Of a DNA stretch of 64,000 nt, positions 1-8,160 are shown piece after piece. The notes under the pieces are model-generated. The model saw only the letters and a list, made by a program, of their open reading frames with translations. It made no database searches and was not told where the DNA came from. Position numbers and translations under genes: made by a program. Positions within the stretch are counted from its first letter, which is position 1. Every line of letters starts with the position of its first letter. The stretch is from JAJFJD01 sp965228695 (GTDB taxonomy: Bacteria > Pseudomonadota > Alphaproteobacteria > UBA8366), in the NCBI GenBank assembly GCA_965228695.1, contig CBDDIB010000002.1, positions 4,092,001 to 4,156,000 on the forward strand, read 5' to 3'.

Positions 1-290
1 AGGCGCGCGACACTTCGGTTCTTGTCCAGGGCGCCCTCGATCAAGGCATCGACATCCGTCATACCGGCTGTCACCCCTTGAACCAGGTCCGCGAACATCG
101 TCTCGTCGATGTCGCCGGGCACCTCCACCGGAACATCGGCCACGTTGCGGCGAAGCCGGAAACTTTCGAACTCGGCGATGACCGAGTCCGGCGCGCCGCC
201 GTTTAATTCCATCTGATACAACGCCTGTACGGCGGCGACCCGGGCGCCACGCCGCAGGTTGCCGACCGAGGCTTTCGTGTCATCGGTCAT
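1..290 (-). CDS. nusB: Transcription antitermination protein NusB (partial, 3' end outside window)
   Basis: Reading leftwards from the ATG at 290, the product begins MTDDTKAS and continues with the RRxARxxAVQALYQME signature that opens the NusB RNA-binding fold. NusB binds boxA RNA with S10 (NusE) in rRNA antitermination. About 96 codons are visible; the rest lies beyond base 1. Its ATG overlaps the ribH stop codon (ATGA), so it is translationally coupled as the last visible gene of the riboflavin operon, the usual place for nusB in alphaproteobacteria. Confidence 0.93.
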   Translation of the reverse strand, partial: MTDDTKASVGNLRRGARVAAVQALYQMELNGGAPDSVIAEFESFRLRRNVADVPVEVPGDIDETMFADLVQGVTAGMTDVDALIEGALDKNRSVAR

Positions 291-754
291 CGGGGGTATA
301 GCCCGAGCCGGTTCTTGATGCCGATCATTTCCAGGCACGCGGTGGCGGCGGCGGCGCCCTTGTTGCCCTGGTCGATTCCGGCGCGCGCCCAGGCCTGGTC
401 GCGGTTTTCGCAGGTCAGGATGCCGTAGCCCAGCGCCAGCGAATAGCGCGTCGACAGGTCCATCAAGGCACGGGCGCTCTCGCCGCAGACGTAGTCGTAA
501 TGCGTCGTCTCGCCGCGAATGACGCAGCCGAGCGTGACGTAGCCGTCGAAACGGCGGCGCTCCGGTGCGAACTCCATGCTGCGGACCGCGCTCTGTACCG
601 CCGCGGGAATTTCGAACGCACCGGGGACCGAGAACCGCTCATGCGTGGCTCCGGCCGCGTCCAGCGCCGCCACGGCGCCCTTCAGCATCTCGTCGGCCAG
701 ATCGGCATAGAAACGCGCCTCGATCACCATGATATGCGGCGGTGGATAGGTCAT
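287..754 (-). CDS. ribH: 6,7-dimethyl-8-ribityllumazine synthase
   Basis: The 155-residue product makes lumazine from 3,4-dihydroxy-2-butanone-4-phosphate and the pyrimidinedione, the penultimate step of riboflavin synthesis; the family forms pentamers or 60-mers in the cytosol. Family motifs are clear: SVPGAFEIPAA near 42-52, and GCVIRGETTHYDYV near 76-89 with the catalytic His at 85. I chose the ATG at 754; a TTG at 769, directly after the ribBA stop, would add five residues, and neither has a strong ribosome binding site. It lies between ribBA (15 bp) and nusB (overlapping). Confidence 0.95.
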   Translation of the reverse strand: MTYPPPHIMVIEARFYADLADEMLKGAVAALDAAGATHERFSVPGAFEIPAAVQSAVRSMEFAPERRRFDGYVTLGCVIRGETTHYDYVCGESARALMDLSTRYSLALGYGILTCENRDQAWARAGIDQGNKGAAAATACLEMIGIKNRLGLYPR

Positions 755-769
755 GGTCAGGCTATCCAA

Positions 770-1951
770 TCACTTGAGAGGAATTGGGCGCTGTTCGACG
801 ACTTTAAGGCCGTAGCCATCCAATCCGACAATGGTCTTTTCCGTATTCGACAACAGGATCATTTCCGAGATGCCCAGATCCAACAATATCTGGGCGCCAA
901 TCCCATAGTCTCGCAACGCGCCGGGCGGCGGCACCTCTTCGCCACGCTCGCGGGCGACGCGGAAATTGACCTGCTCCGACAGCGACGTCGGGCGCGGCTC
1001 CCGGATGAGGACGACGACCCCCCGCTCCTGCTCGCCGATCAGGTCCATCGCCGCGTGCAGCACGCCGGATTTCCCGTCCTTCAGCCCACCCAGGACATCG
1101 TCCAGCAGGTTGATCGCGTGCATCCGGACCAAAACCGGCCCGCCGGCCGACACATCGCCCTTTATCAATGCAATATGCTCGGCATAGGAGACTTGGTTGC
1201 CATAGACATTGAGCTTGAATTCACCGCCGAACCGGCTGTCCAAACTGGTCTCGGCGATCCGCTCGACGATCCGGTCATGGCGCAGCCGGTAGGCGATGAG
1301 GTCGGCGATCGCCCCGATCTTCAGCCCGTGATACTGAGCGAAGGGTATGAGGTCGTTGAGCCGGGACATGGTCCCGTCCTCGTTCATAATCTCGCAAATG
1401 ACACCGGACGGGTTCAGGCCGGCAAGCCGGGAAATATCGACCGATGCTTCGGTATGCCCTGTCCGGACGAGCACGCCGCCATCCCGCGCCATCAACGGAA
1501 AGATATGCCCTGGTGTGCCGATATCGTCGGCACCGCGCTCCGGATCGATCGCGACCGCGACGGTCCGCGCCCGGTCCGGCGCCGAAATCCCCGTCGTGAC
1601 TCCCTCTTTCGCCTCGATCGACGTGGTGAAAGCGGTTTGATGCCGGCTCTGATTGCGCTGCCCCATCAGTTTCAGGCCAAGTTCGTCGCACCGTTTCGTG
1701 GTCAAGGCGAGGCAGATCAGTCCGCGACCGTGAGTCGCCATGAAATTGATCGAGTCAGGCGTCGCCATCTGCGCCGGAATCACCAGGTCGCCCTCGTTCT
1801 CGCGTTCCTCGTCATCGACCAGAATGAACATCCGGCCGTTCCGGGCATCGTCGATGATGTCCTCGATGGGCGACAGGAAGGAGAGGTCCTCGACGGCGCG
1901 CGCCACCGCTTCCTTGCTTATCGTGGGCAACGTTTCTTGTTTCGACGCCAC
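770..1951 (-). CDS. ribB: 3,4-dihydroxy-2-butanone-4-phosphate synthase fused to a degenerate GTP cyclohydrolase II domain
   Basis: 393 residues. The N-terminal half is an intact RibB domain: DDEERENEGDL at 46-56 and HTEASVD at 166-172 supply the acidic metal site, and it should convert ribulose-5-P to DHBP. The C-terminal half aligns with RibA, but where RibA has VRVHSEC and RCDCG, the three zinc cysteines, this protein has VRMHAIN (275-281) and no cysteine after it, so it should not have cyclohydrolase II activity. This fits the RibBX-type proteins known from alphaproteobacteria; a separate ribA is then needed elsewhere. The GTG at 1951 is preferred because an AGCGGAG-like GGAG lies 8 bp upstream; the frame is open to a possible start at 1993, which would overlap ribE. 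Confidence 0.9.
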   Translation of the reverse strand: MASKQETLPTISKEAVARAVEDLSFLSPIEDIIDDARNGRMFILVDDEERENEGDLVIPAQMATPDSINFMATHGRGLICLALTTKRCDELGLKLMGQRNQSRHQTAFTTSIEAKEGVTTGISAPDRARTVAVAIDPERGADDIGTPGHIFPLMARDGGVLVRTGHTEASVDISRLAGLNPSGVICEIMNEDGTMSRLNDLIPFAQYHGLKIGAIADLIAYRLRHDRIVERIAETSLDSRFGGEFKLNVYGNQVSYAEHIALIKGDVSAGGPVLVRMHAINLLDDVLGGLKDGKSGVLHAAMDLIGEQERGVVVLIREPRPTSLSEQVNFRVARERGEEVPPPGALRDYGIGAQILLDLGISEMILLSNTEKTIVGLDGYGLKVVEQRPIPLK

Positions 1952-1964
1952 TATTTGGCTCCGT

Positions 1965-2555
1965 TTATCGTTGGGGCAGCAGTCGGGCAACATATCGGGC
2001 GATCAAATCAACCTCAAGGTTGACCCGGTCGCCCGGTGCAAGCGTCCCGAACGTCGTATTTTCCGCCGTGTGCGGTATGATGTTAACGCCGAATCGCGCA
2101 TCTTCAACCTCGTTCACCGTCAAGGATACGCCATCCAACGCAACCGACCCTTTCGGCGCGATATAGCCAGTATACCCGTCGGGAATACCGATCACGAAAC
2201 GAAGGCTATCGCCGTCCGGCCGCACGTCGATCACCGACGCCACCGCATCCACATGCCCGGATACGAGATGCCCGCCCAGGCTGTCGCCGAGGCAGAGCGA
2301 CTGCTCCAGATTGATCCGCGTGCCCTCTGCCCAATCGCCCAGGGTCGTTTTTGAAAGGGTTTCGCCCGAAACGTCCGCCGCGAACCCGGAATCGCCCTTT
2401 TCGACGACCGTCAGGCAAGCGCCGGAACACGCGATAGAGGCGCCCATCTCGATCGCATCGAGGTCATAGGCGGTGTCGATCATCAGGCGAACGTCGTCCC
2501 CCTTGCGGTCGACGCGCTGAATCCGGCCCAAATCCGTTACCAATCCCGTAAACAT
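1965..2555 (-). CDS. ribE: Riboflavin synthase alpha chain
   Basis: 196 residues starting with the hallmark MFTGLV. Two lumazine-binding repeats are visible, each with a serine/threonine-rich ligand loop (ACSGACLTVV near 41-50 and SVALDGVSLTV near 137-147). The trimeric enzyme dismutates two lumazines to riboflavin and pyrimidinedione. It sits between ribD (9 bp gap) and ribBA (13 bp gap) in the same operon. Length and both repeats are normal for the family. Confidence 0.96.
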   Translation of the reverse strand: MFTGLVTDLGRIQRVDRKGDDVRLMIDTAYDLDAIEMGASIACSGACLTVVEKGDSGFAADVSGETLSKTTLGDWAEGTRINLEQSLCLGDSLGGHLVSGHVDAVASVIDVRPDGDSLRFVIGIPDGYTGYIAPKGSVALDGVSLTVNEVEDARFGVNIIPHTAENTTFGTLAPGDRVNLEVDLIARYVARLLPQR

Positions 2556-2564
2556 GCCGATAAC

Positions 2565-3695
2565 CTAGTGCCGGCGCACCAATGTTTCCAGCACATCCGC
2601 GCCGACCGGTTCGCTTCCCTGGCGGTCAAAGCGCGCCATATTGGCCAATGCATCGACCCCAAAGGCCTCCACCGCGGGAATGCCGTCGCCGCCGATGATG
2701 CCGCCGCTGCGGAACCAGGCGATCCGGTCGATGAGTCCGGCCCGGACCAGGACGGCGGCCAGCGTCGCGCCTCCCTCGACCAGAAGGCGCGTGATGCCCC
2801 GTCGCCCCAATTCCCGGAGCATATCGCCCGGATCGGGGTACCCGTTTGCAGCCGCCGGCAGGTCGATGATATCGACGCCCAAATCCCGAATGACATCCGC
2901 CCGCTGACTGTCCGCGTCGTCGCGGGCAACAATCCAGGTCGGCGCCGATTTGGCCGACTGGAGCAGTTTGGCGGTCAAGGGCAGGCGCAACCCGGCGTCC
3001 ACGACGATGCGAACGGGCGAGCGTTCCGCCAAGCCAGGCAGGCGGCAGGTCAGTTCGGGGTCGTCCGCAATCGCGGTTCCCACCCCGACCATGATGGCAT
3101 CGTAGGACGCCCGAAGGCGATGCGACCGGGCGCGGGCTTCGGGTCCTGTGATCCACTGGCTGTCGCCGGTATGCGTCGCGATACGGCCATCCAGCGTCGT
3201 CGCGGTCTTCAGGCAGACCATCGGGCGGCCGTCCCGCAAACGGGTCATGAAACCGGCATTCAACGATTCCGCCTCGTGACGGCACAGGCCGCAATCCGCT
3301 GCAATGCCGGCATCGGCGATCTGCCGCAGCCCCGCCCCGGCGACGCGCGGATCGGGATCCTCCGTGGCGGCAACGACGCGGGCGACCCCGGCGCCAATCA
3401 AGGCATCCGTGCAGGGCGGCGTCTTTCCATGATGGCAACAGGGCTCAAGCGTGACATAGGCGGTGGCGCCCTTGGCAGCGTCCCCGGCCCGCCGCAACGC
3501 CTCGGTCTCCGCATGCGGGCGGCCGCCGCGCTGCGTCCATCCCCGGCCGACGATCCGGCCCACACCGTCTTCGTATTGAACCAGAACGCAACCGACGGCG
3601 GGATTCGGCCAAACCGTGCCGAGGCCCCGGCGCGCGAGGCCGAGGGCGGTCCGCATATACCGTTGATCCTGCGCCTTAGTGATCTTCTTCGACAC
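2565..3695 (-). CDS. ribD: Bifunctional riboflavin deaminase/reductase RibD
   Basis: About 376 residues. The N-terminal cytidine-deaminase-like domain has HAETEAL and PCCHHGKTPPC, the zinc site of the deaminase; the C-terminal domain is the NADPH-dependent 5-amino-6-(5-phosphoribosylamino)uracil reductase (LKTATTLDGRIA, then LLVEGGATL near the end). It carries out the second and third steps of riboflavin synthesis. The start is uncertain: the GTG at 3695 overlaps the nrdR end by 20 bp and gives a normal N-terminus; the next ATG (3656) would cut the first helix short, and the far upstream ATG (3770) lies inside nrdR. Confidence 0.93.
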   Translation of the reverse strand: MSKKITKAQDQRYMRTALGLARRGLGTVWPNPAVGCVLVQYEDGVGRIVGRGWTQRGGRPHAETEALRRAGDAAKGATAYVTLEPCCHHGKTPPCTDALIGAGVARVVAATEDPDPRVAGAGLRQIADAGIAADCGLCRHEAESLNAGFMTRLRDGRPMVCLKTATTLDGRIATHTGDSQWITGPEARARSHRLRASYDAIMVGVGTAIADDPELTCRLPGLAERSPVRIVVDAGLRLPLTAKLLQSAKSAPTWIVARDDADSQRADVIRDLGVDIIDLPAAANGYPDPGDMLRELGRRGITRLLVEGGATLAAVLVRAGLIDRIAWFRSGGIIGGDGIPAVEAFGVDALANMARFDRQGSEPVGADVLETLVRRH

Positions 3696-4140
3696 CCAGT
3701 TCGTCGGTGATGAATTCTTCGAAGTCCTTGGCCTCGCGGAAATTCCGGTAGACCGAGGCAAACCGCACATAGGCGACCTGGTCCAGCGAATGCAGGGCTT
3801 CCATCACCAGCTTGCCCACTGCTTCCACCTTCACCTCGGTCTCGCCCATGCTTTCGAGACGGCGGACGATACTGTTGACCACCTGCTCCAACCGGTCGGG
3901 CTCGACCGGGCGTTTGCGGAGCGCGATCATCATCGACCGCACGAGTTTGTCGCGGTCGAACGGCTCGCGCTGACCGGTCCGCTTCATGACCGTCAGTTCG
4001 CGAAGCTGAACCCGCTCGAAAGTGGTGAACCGCGCGCCGCAGTTCGGGCAGAACCGCCGGCGGCGGATCGCCGAATTGTCTTCGGTGGGCCGGGAATCCT
4101 TTACCTGCGTGTCATTATGACCGCAAAACGGACAACGCAT
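3676..4140 (-). CDS. nrdR: Transcriptional repressor NrdR
   Basis: 154 residues. An N-terminal zinc ribbon (MRCPFCGH and FCPNCGARFTTFE, Cys 3, 6, 31 and 34) is followed by an ATP-cone domain (about 49-139). NrdR senses ATP/dATP and represses ribonucleotide reductase genes at NrdR boxes. It lies downstream of glyA and overlaps the ribD start, the standard alphaproteobacterial arrangement glyA-nrdR-ribD. Length is typical. Confidence 0.96.
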   Translation of the reverse strand: MRCPFCGHNDTQVKDSRPTEDNSAIRRRRFCPNCGARFTTFERVQLRELTVMKRTGQREPFDRDKLVRSMMIALRKRPVEPDRLEQVVNSIVRRLESMGETEVKVEAVGKLVMEALHSLDQVAYVRFASVYRNFREAKDFEEFITDELGVEEDH

Positions 4141-4170
4141 TCTCTGTACTACCTCCCCGAATTACGGGTT

Positions 4171-5481
4171 TCAGATACCCTCGGCATAGACTGGGAACCG
4201 CCCGCACAAATCTTCGACCTGCGCCCGAACCGATGCTTCGACGGCACCGTTATCGTCACCATTTGCGGCCAATCCGTTCAGGACTTCCACGATCATCGAT
4301 CCGACAGCCCTGAATTCGGCCTGGCCGAAGCCCCGCGTCGTGCCGGCGGGCGTGCCGAGGCGAACACCGGATGTCACCGTCGGTTTTTCCGGATCGAACG
4401 GGATGCCGTTCTTATTGCAGGTCAGGCCGGCGCGCTCGAGGCTCTGCTCGGCGACATTGCCGGTCAGGCCCTTGGGCCGCAGATCGACCAGCACGATATG
4501 CGTATCGGTGCCCCCCGACACGATGTCCAGCCCGCCTTCCGACAAGGTGGAAGCCAGCGTCTTTGCATTATCCACAACGGCTTGTGCATAAGTCTTGAAC
4601 TCCGGCCGCAAAGCTTCCCGGAAAGCCACTGCTTTGCCGGCGATCATATGCATGAGCGGACCGCCCTGCGTCCCCGGAAAGATCGCCGAGTTGATCTTCT
4701 TGCCGAGATCGAGATCGTTCGACAGGATCATGCCGCCCCGCGCCCCTCGCAGCGTCTTGTGGGTCGTTGTCGTCACGACATGCGCATGCGGCACCGGGCT
4801 CGGATGGACCCCGGCGGCAACCAGACCCGCGAAATGGGCCATATCGACCATGAAATACGCGCCGACCGCGTCCGCGATCTCGCGGAACCGGGCGAAATCG
4901 ATGATCCGCGGATAGGCCGATCCGCCGGCCACGATAAGCTTCGGCTTATGTTCCCGCGCCAGGCTCTCGACCTCGTCGAAATCGATCAGCGCGTCCTGAC
5001 GGCGCACGCCGTACTGCACCGCGTTGAACCACTTGCCGGACTGGTTGGGCGGCGCGCCGTGGGTCAGATGGCCGCCGGCCGCCAGCGACATGCCCATCAA
5101 GGTATCGCCGGGCTTGATCAGGGCCATGTATACCGCGGCATTGGCCTGCGCCCCGGCGTGCGGCTGCACATTGACGAACTCGCAGCCGAACAATTTCTTG
5201 GCGCGGTCGATCGCCAACTGCTCGGCGACGTCGGCGAACTCACAGCCGCCGTAGTAGCGCCGGCCCGGATACCCCTCGGCGTATTTGTTGGTGAGGACCG
5301 ACCCAATCGCCTGGAGCACGGCCTTGCTGACGATATTCTCGGACGCGATCAGTTCGATCTGGGTCTGCTGGCGGCCAAGCTCGCCGGTCAGTGTGCCGAA
5401 AATTTCCGGATCGGCCTGCTGCAAGTCCGCGGTAAAGAAATCTTCAAATCCCTCGACGCCCGAGGCGCGTTGCTGCGACAT
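4171..5481 (-). CDS. glyA: Serine hydroxymethyltransferase
   Basis: 436 residues, PLP enzyme interconverting serine plus tetrahydrofolate with glycine plus methylene-tetrahydrofolate. The PLP lysine motif VVTTTTHKTLRGARGG and the N-terminal IELIASENIVS and YAEGYPGRRYYGG motifs are all present. The frame is open 114 bp further, but homology begins just after the ATG at 5481 (MSQQRASG), which I take as the start; its ribosome binding site is weak. It is followed by nrdR after 30 bp and preceded by rpiB after 41 bp. Confidence 0.96.
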   Translation of the reverse strand: MSQQRASGVEGFEDFFTADLQQADPEIFGTLTGELGRQQTQIELIASENIVSKAVLQAIGSVLTNKYAEGYPGRRYYGGCEFADVAEQLAIDRAKKLFGCEFVNVQPHAGAQANAAVYMALIKPGDTLMGMSLAAGGHLTHGAPPNQSGKWFNAVQYGVRRQDALIDFDEVESLAREHKPKLIVAGGSAYPRIIDFARFREIADAVGAYFMVDMAHFAGLVAAGVHPSPVPHAHVVTTTTHKTLRGARGGMILSNDLDLGKKINSAIFPGTQGGPLMHMIAGKAVAFREALRPEFKTYAQAVVDNAKTLASTLSEGGLDIVSGGTDTHIVLVDLRPKGLTGNVAEQSLERAGLTCNKNGIPFDPEKPTVTSGVRLGTPAGTTRGFGQAEFRAVGSMIVEVLNGLAANGDDNGAVEASVRAQVEDLCGRFPVYAEGI

Positions 5482-5522
5482 GTTCTGTGGTTCTCTATCT
5501 CTGTGATTTGGATCCGGGCCGG

Positions 5523-5957
5523 CTACGACATCTTGTCGACACGACGTTGATGGCGACCGCCCTCGAACTCTGTTTCCAGGAAAGTCTTGAGACAATCAAT
5601 CGCTTTTTCCGGCCCCGTCGTCCGGGCGCCGACGGCAAGCACGTTGGCATCGTTGTGCAGGCGCGCAAGCCGCGCGTCCGTGGCGTCGTGGCAGAGTGCC
5701 GCGCGCACGTGACTATGCCGGTTCGCGGCGATCGAAATACCGATCCCGGTGCCGCAAACCAGGACCCCCCGCGCCGCGGTACCGTCCGCCAGCGCACCGG
5801 CCAGCTTGTCCGCAAAATCGGGATAATCGACCGAGTCCGGGCCGTCGGTGCCGAGGTCCACGACCTCGTAGCCCAGTGCGCCGAGGGTATCCTTCAGGGT
5901 CGCTTTCAGCTCGACGCCCGCGTGATCGGCGGCGACAACAATTCGCTCGGGCGCCAT
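5523..5957 (-). CDS. rpiB: Ribose-5-phosphate isomerase B
   Basis: 144 residues of the LacA/RpiB fold: VVAADHAGVELK at the N-terminus and VLVCGTGIGISIAANR with the catalytic Cys in the middle. Interconverts ribose-5-P and ribulose-5-P; ribulose-5-P is also the substrate of RibB in the same gene string. The ATG at 5957 (MAPERIVV) gives the normal N-terminus; upstream in-frame sequence is not conserved in type. It is the first gene of the leftward rpiB-glyA-nrdR-rib-nusB string. Confidence 0.94.
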   Translation of the reverse strand: MAPERIVVAADHAGVELKATLKDTLGALGYEVVDLGTDGPDSVDYPDFADKLAGALADGTAARGVLVCGTGIGISIAANRHSHVRAALCHDATDARLARLHNDANVLAVGARTTGPEKAIDCLKTFLETEFEGGRHQRRVDKMS

Positions 5958-6373
5958 GGCGCGACAACTCCCGGAAACATCGCATTTCGACTTGGACGGC
6001 CACAATGACCGATCGGGCCACCGAATACCATATGTCGACCTTCGGCACCACCCTGACACAAGGTATCGGGCCGTTAACCTCTGCCCGTTTTGCTTAATCC
6101 TCCGATTCAAGTGTTCGCAAAAGTTCGGAAGAAAAAGGAAGCAAAAAATCGCCGAATATGGCTATGTCTACCGCTTTCTGCGCGGCATATTGTGTTAACG
6201 AAGATTAAAATGCGCAGATTTTGTGTTAACTTTTATGAACAATATTAATTTTTATTCCGATTGGTTAGTCCTGAAGAATTTTTATATTAACGATTTCCAA
6301 ATGGAAATTGACAATTATATGAGTATTATGTAGTAACCATTCACTACTTGATCCATACAAAGGCTGGCGATAC
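5958..6373. promoter_or_regulatory. AT-rich divergent control region between rpiB and mucR
   Basis: This 416-bp stretch has no credible gene. From about 6100 to 6370 it is strikingly AT-rich against a GC-rich background, with many TTAA and TA steps. It contains the 10-bp direct repeat described separately and a perfect TTGACA at 6308-6313, 60 bp before mucR; no equally good -10 follows at 17 bp (TAGTAA at 6331-6336 is the nearest). MucR proteins bind AT-rich DNA and often repress their own gene, so autoregulation here is likely but inferred. Confidence 0.6.
6190..6230 (+). repeat. Direct repeat TTGTGTTAAC, two copies 31 bp apart
   Basis: Identical 10-mers at 6190-6199 and 6221-6230, with starts 31 bp apart (about three helical turns, same face of the DNA), lie in the AT-rich mucR upstream region. 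They could be operator half-sites for MucR or another regulator. No known consensus was matched. Confidence 0.5.
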
Positions 6374-6820
6374 ATGACGAAGAGCACAGGGGAAACAGCG
6401 CCCTCTTCCGATGAGATCCTACGGATGACCACGGAAGTTGTTGCGGCATACCTGGGTAACAACACGATGCCGGCCGCGCAGATTCCGGACGTCATCAACA
6501 CGGTTTATGGATCGCTGCGTAAGCTGGACGGAAGCGCCGCAAACGGCCGCGCCCGCCCGCCGAAAGCGCCGGTGCCGATCCGCAAATCGGTCACGCCGGA
6601 CTACATCGTATGCCTCGAAGACGGCAAGAAGCTGAAGATGCTGAAACGGCACCTTCGCACCGTCTACGGCATGAGCCCTGAAGAATACCGTGCCAAGTGG
6701 GGCCTCCCCTCGGACTATCCGATGGTAGCGCCAAACTACTCGCGGCAACGCTCGGCGTTCGCTAAAAAGATCGGGCTGGGCCGCTCTTCCGGTAGGAGCA
6801 GACGAAAAAACGCCGCGTAA
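6374..6820 (+). CDS. mucR: MucR/Ros family transcriptional regulator with incomplete zinc site
   Basis: 148 residues. N-terminal helical dimerisation region (about 10-52), then the Ros/MucR DNA-binding core YIVCLEDGKKLKMLKRHL (78-95) and the SPEEYRAKWGLPSDYPMVAPNY block typical of MucR, ending in a basic tail (SRRK). These are H-NS-like global repressors of surface, motility and cell-cycle genes in alphaproteobacteria. Of the zinc-ligand positions (C79, C82, H92, H96/H97 in Ros) this protein keeps Cys80, Asp83 and His93, but has Val97-Tyr98 where a His is expected. The gene stands alone between an AT-rich region and a strong terminator. Confidence 0.93.
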   Translation: MTKSTGETAPSSDEILRMTTEVVAAYLGNNTMPAAQIPDVINTVYGSLRKLDGSAANGRARPPKAPVPIRKSVTPDYIVCLEDGKKLKMLKRHLRTVYGMSPEEYRAKWGLPSDYPMVAPNYSRQRSAFAKKIGLGRSSGRSRRKNAA

Positions 6821-6846
6821 AAACAGCGGCATGTTGGCACAAAACT

Positions 6847-6877
6847 GGCCGGCTCATTAGAGCCGGCCTTGTTTTTT
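6847..6877 (+). terminator. Rho-independent terminator after mucR
   Basis: A perfect 9-bp stem GGCCGGCTC / GAGCCGGCC with an ATTA loop (6847-6868) is followed by TTGTTTTTT. On the opposite strand the same hairpin is followed by AGTTTT, so it may also stop transcription from the leftward small gene ending at 6886. Confidence 0.92.
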
Positions 6878-6885
6878 GTCCGCCA

Positions 6886-7092
6886 TCAGCCCTGCGGCTC
6901 CGTATCGGGCTTGTTCAAGACGAATTGCAGTTTCCGGACTGCGGCTTCCCGCAACGCCCGTTCGCCCCGGCGCGGATCACCGACGAGAGACACCTCACGC
7001 CCGCTGTTGACGTCGACCGCCGTCACTTTCACGTAACGGCCGATCGCGATCATCTCGATTATGACGCCCTCGTCGCTTGACGGCATCGGCAT
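6886..7092 (-). CDS. Small conserved alphaproteobacterial protein of unknown function
   Basis: 68 residues from the ATG at 7092. The core IIEMIAIGRYVKVTAVDVNSG... EVSLVGD... LREAAVRKLQFVLNK resembles a family of roughly 70-residue alphaproteobacterial proteins that I recall as DUF6898, sometimes mislabelled as serine hydroxymethyltransferase. It looks like a small beta-rich fold with a C-terminal helix; no catalytic motif is visible. The frame is open to an ATG at 7158, but the extra residues are not part of the family and would overlap the upstream region of the divergent transporter gene. Confidence 0.65.
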   Translation of the reverse strand: MPMPSSDEGVIIEMIAIGRYVKVTAVDVNSGREVSLVGDPRRGERALREAAVRKLQFVLNKPDTEPQG

Positions 7093-7269
7093 CCCCTTGA
7101 CCCTGTCCCCGACGCGAGGGTAATGCCAACCGACGGAACCGCCAAGGATAATGGCCATTCCGTGTCAGGAGATTTGCCGATCTTTCCTGTTCCCCATCGC
7201 GGCACGCGGATATACATGCGGTCCTCGATTTTTCCGCCGACCGTATCGCTGCACCGGAATACGACCCCG

Positions 7270-8160
7270 ATGGACCGACCCAACGTCCCACTCTCCGCGA
7301 TTTTCTGGCTCATGGGACTTACCCTGGCCTGGGGCGGCAGCTGGCCCGTCATGAAATTCGCCCTGACGGAACTGCCGATCTATACCTTCCGGACACTGAC
7401 CGGGGCCTTGGCGGCAATCTGCGTCCTTTTGCTCTCGGCCGCGCTCGGCCATTCGCTCAAACTGCCGCGGGAAGACTGGCGTCCGGCGGCGATCGCCGGG
7501 CTCTTCAACATCACCGGCTGGTTCTATTTCACGGCGGTCGGCCTGACGCTATTGCCGGCGGGACGAAGCGCGGTATTGGCCTATACCATGCCGGTCTGGG
7601 CGGTGATCGCCGCCCGGATCCTGGCCAACGACCCCATCACGGCGCGGAAGATCCTCGGCCTGCTGCTCGGCATGGGCGCCGTCGCGACACTGGTCGGGGA
7701 GGATATCGTGAAATTCGGCGAAGCTCCCATCGGCGCCCTGGCGGTGTTGGGTGCCGCCGTAAGCTGGGCGATCGGCACCGTCATCCAGAAACGCGACTGG
7801 AACACGCCGATCCTGACGCTGATCGGCTGGCAACTCGTATTCGGCACGATTCCACTGGTCATTCTCGCTTTCCTATACGATACGGCCCCGTTTTCGGACC
7901 TTACGTGGCGCGGCGTCTTGGCGGTGTCCCATGTGGTCCTGATTGCCTGCCTGTTCGGCTATTGGGCATGGTTCAACGTGGTCCAACTGGTGCCGACCTC
8001 CGTCGCCTCCATCGCCGTGCTGACGGTGCCCTTGGTCGGCGTCACGTCGAGCGCCCTGATGCTCGGGGAAAGCGTCGGCATCGCGGAGTTGGTGGCGCTG
8101 GCCCTGATCACCGGCGCACTGGCCACGATCCTGCTCAAGCCGAACGGGCGATTTTCATGA
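7270..8160 (+). CDS. EamA/DMT family transporter
   Basis: 296 residues with about ten hydrophobic segments in two EamA repeats (the first near 8-140, the second near 150-290), the fold of drug/metabolite exporters such as RhaT and YdcZ relatives. AWGGSWPVMKFAL early and ...LGESVGIAELVALALITGALA late are family-typical. The substrate cannot be read from sequence. The ATG at 7270 (MDRPNVPLSA) puts the first membrane segment at the usual distance. Its 3' end overlaps by 26 bp the converging amidotransferase gene. Confidence 0.85.
   Translation: MDRPNVPLSAIFWLMGLTLAWGGSWPVMKFALTELPIYTFRTLTGALAAICVLLLSAALGHSLKLPREDWRPAAIAGLFNITGWFYFTAVGLTLLPAGRSAVLAYTMPVWAVIAARILANDPITARKILGLLLGMGAVATLVGEDIVKFGEAPIGALAVLGAAVSWAIGTVIQKRDWNTPILTLIGWQLVFGTIPLVILAFLYDTAPFSDLTWRGVLAVSHVVLIACLFGYWAWFNVVQLVPTSVASIAVLTVPLVGVTSSALMLGESVGIAELVALALITGALATILLKPNGRFS

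Noticed and set aside
500..2023. Long plus-strand open frame antisense to ribBA
   Set aside because: High-GC codon structure of the real minus-strand genes produces long shadow frames; the translation is Arg/Pro/Asp-rich and matches no family. The same holds for 3679-5550, 29803-31011, 37827-39509 and 61005-62987 on the plus strand.
1951..2564. FMN riboswitch before the ribB or ribE genes
   Set aside because: The rib genes are 9-15 bp apart or overlap, and no RFN element motif was seen upstream of ribD either.
5482..5522. Glycine riboswitch in front of glyA
   Set aside because: Only 41 bp separate rpiB and glyA; there is no room for the aptamer.
6195..6208. CtrA box TTAA-N7-TTAA upstream of mucR
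   Set aside because: The spacing is TTAA-N6-TTAA, one base short of the consensus, and the region is rich in TTAA by composition.
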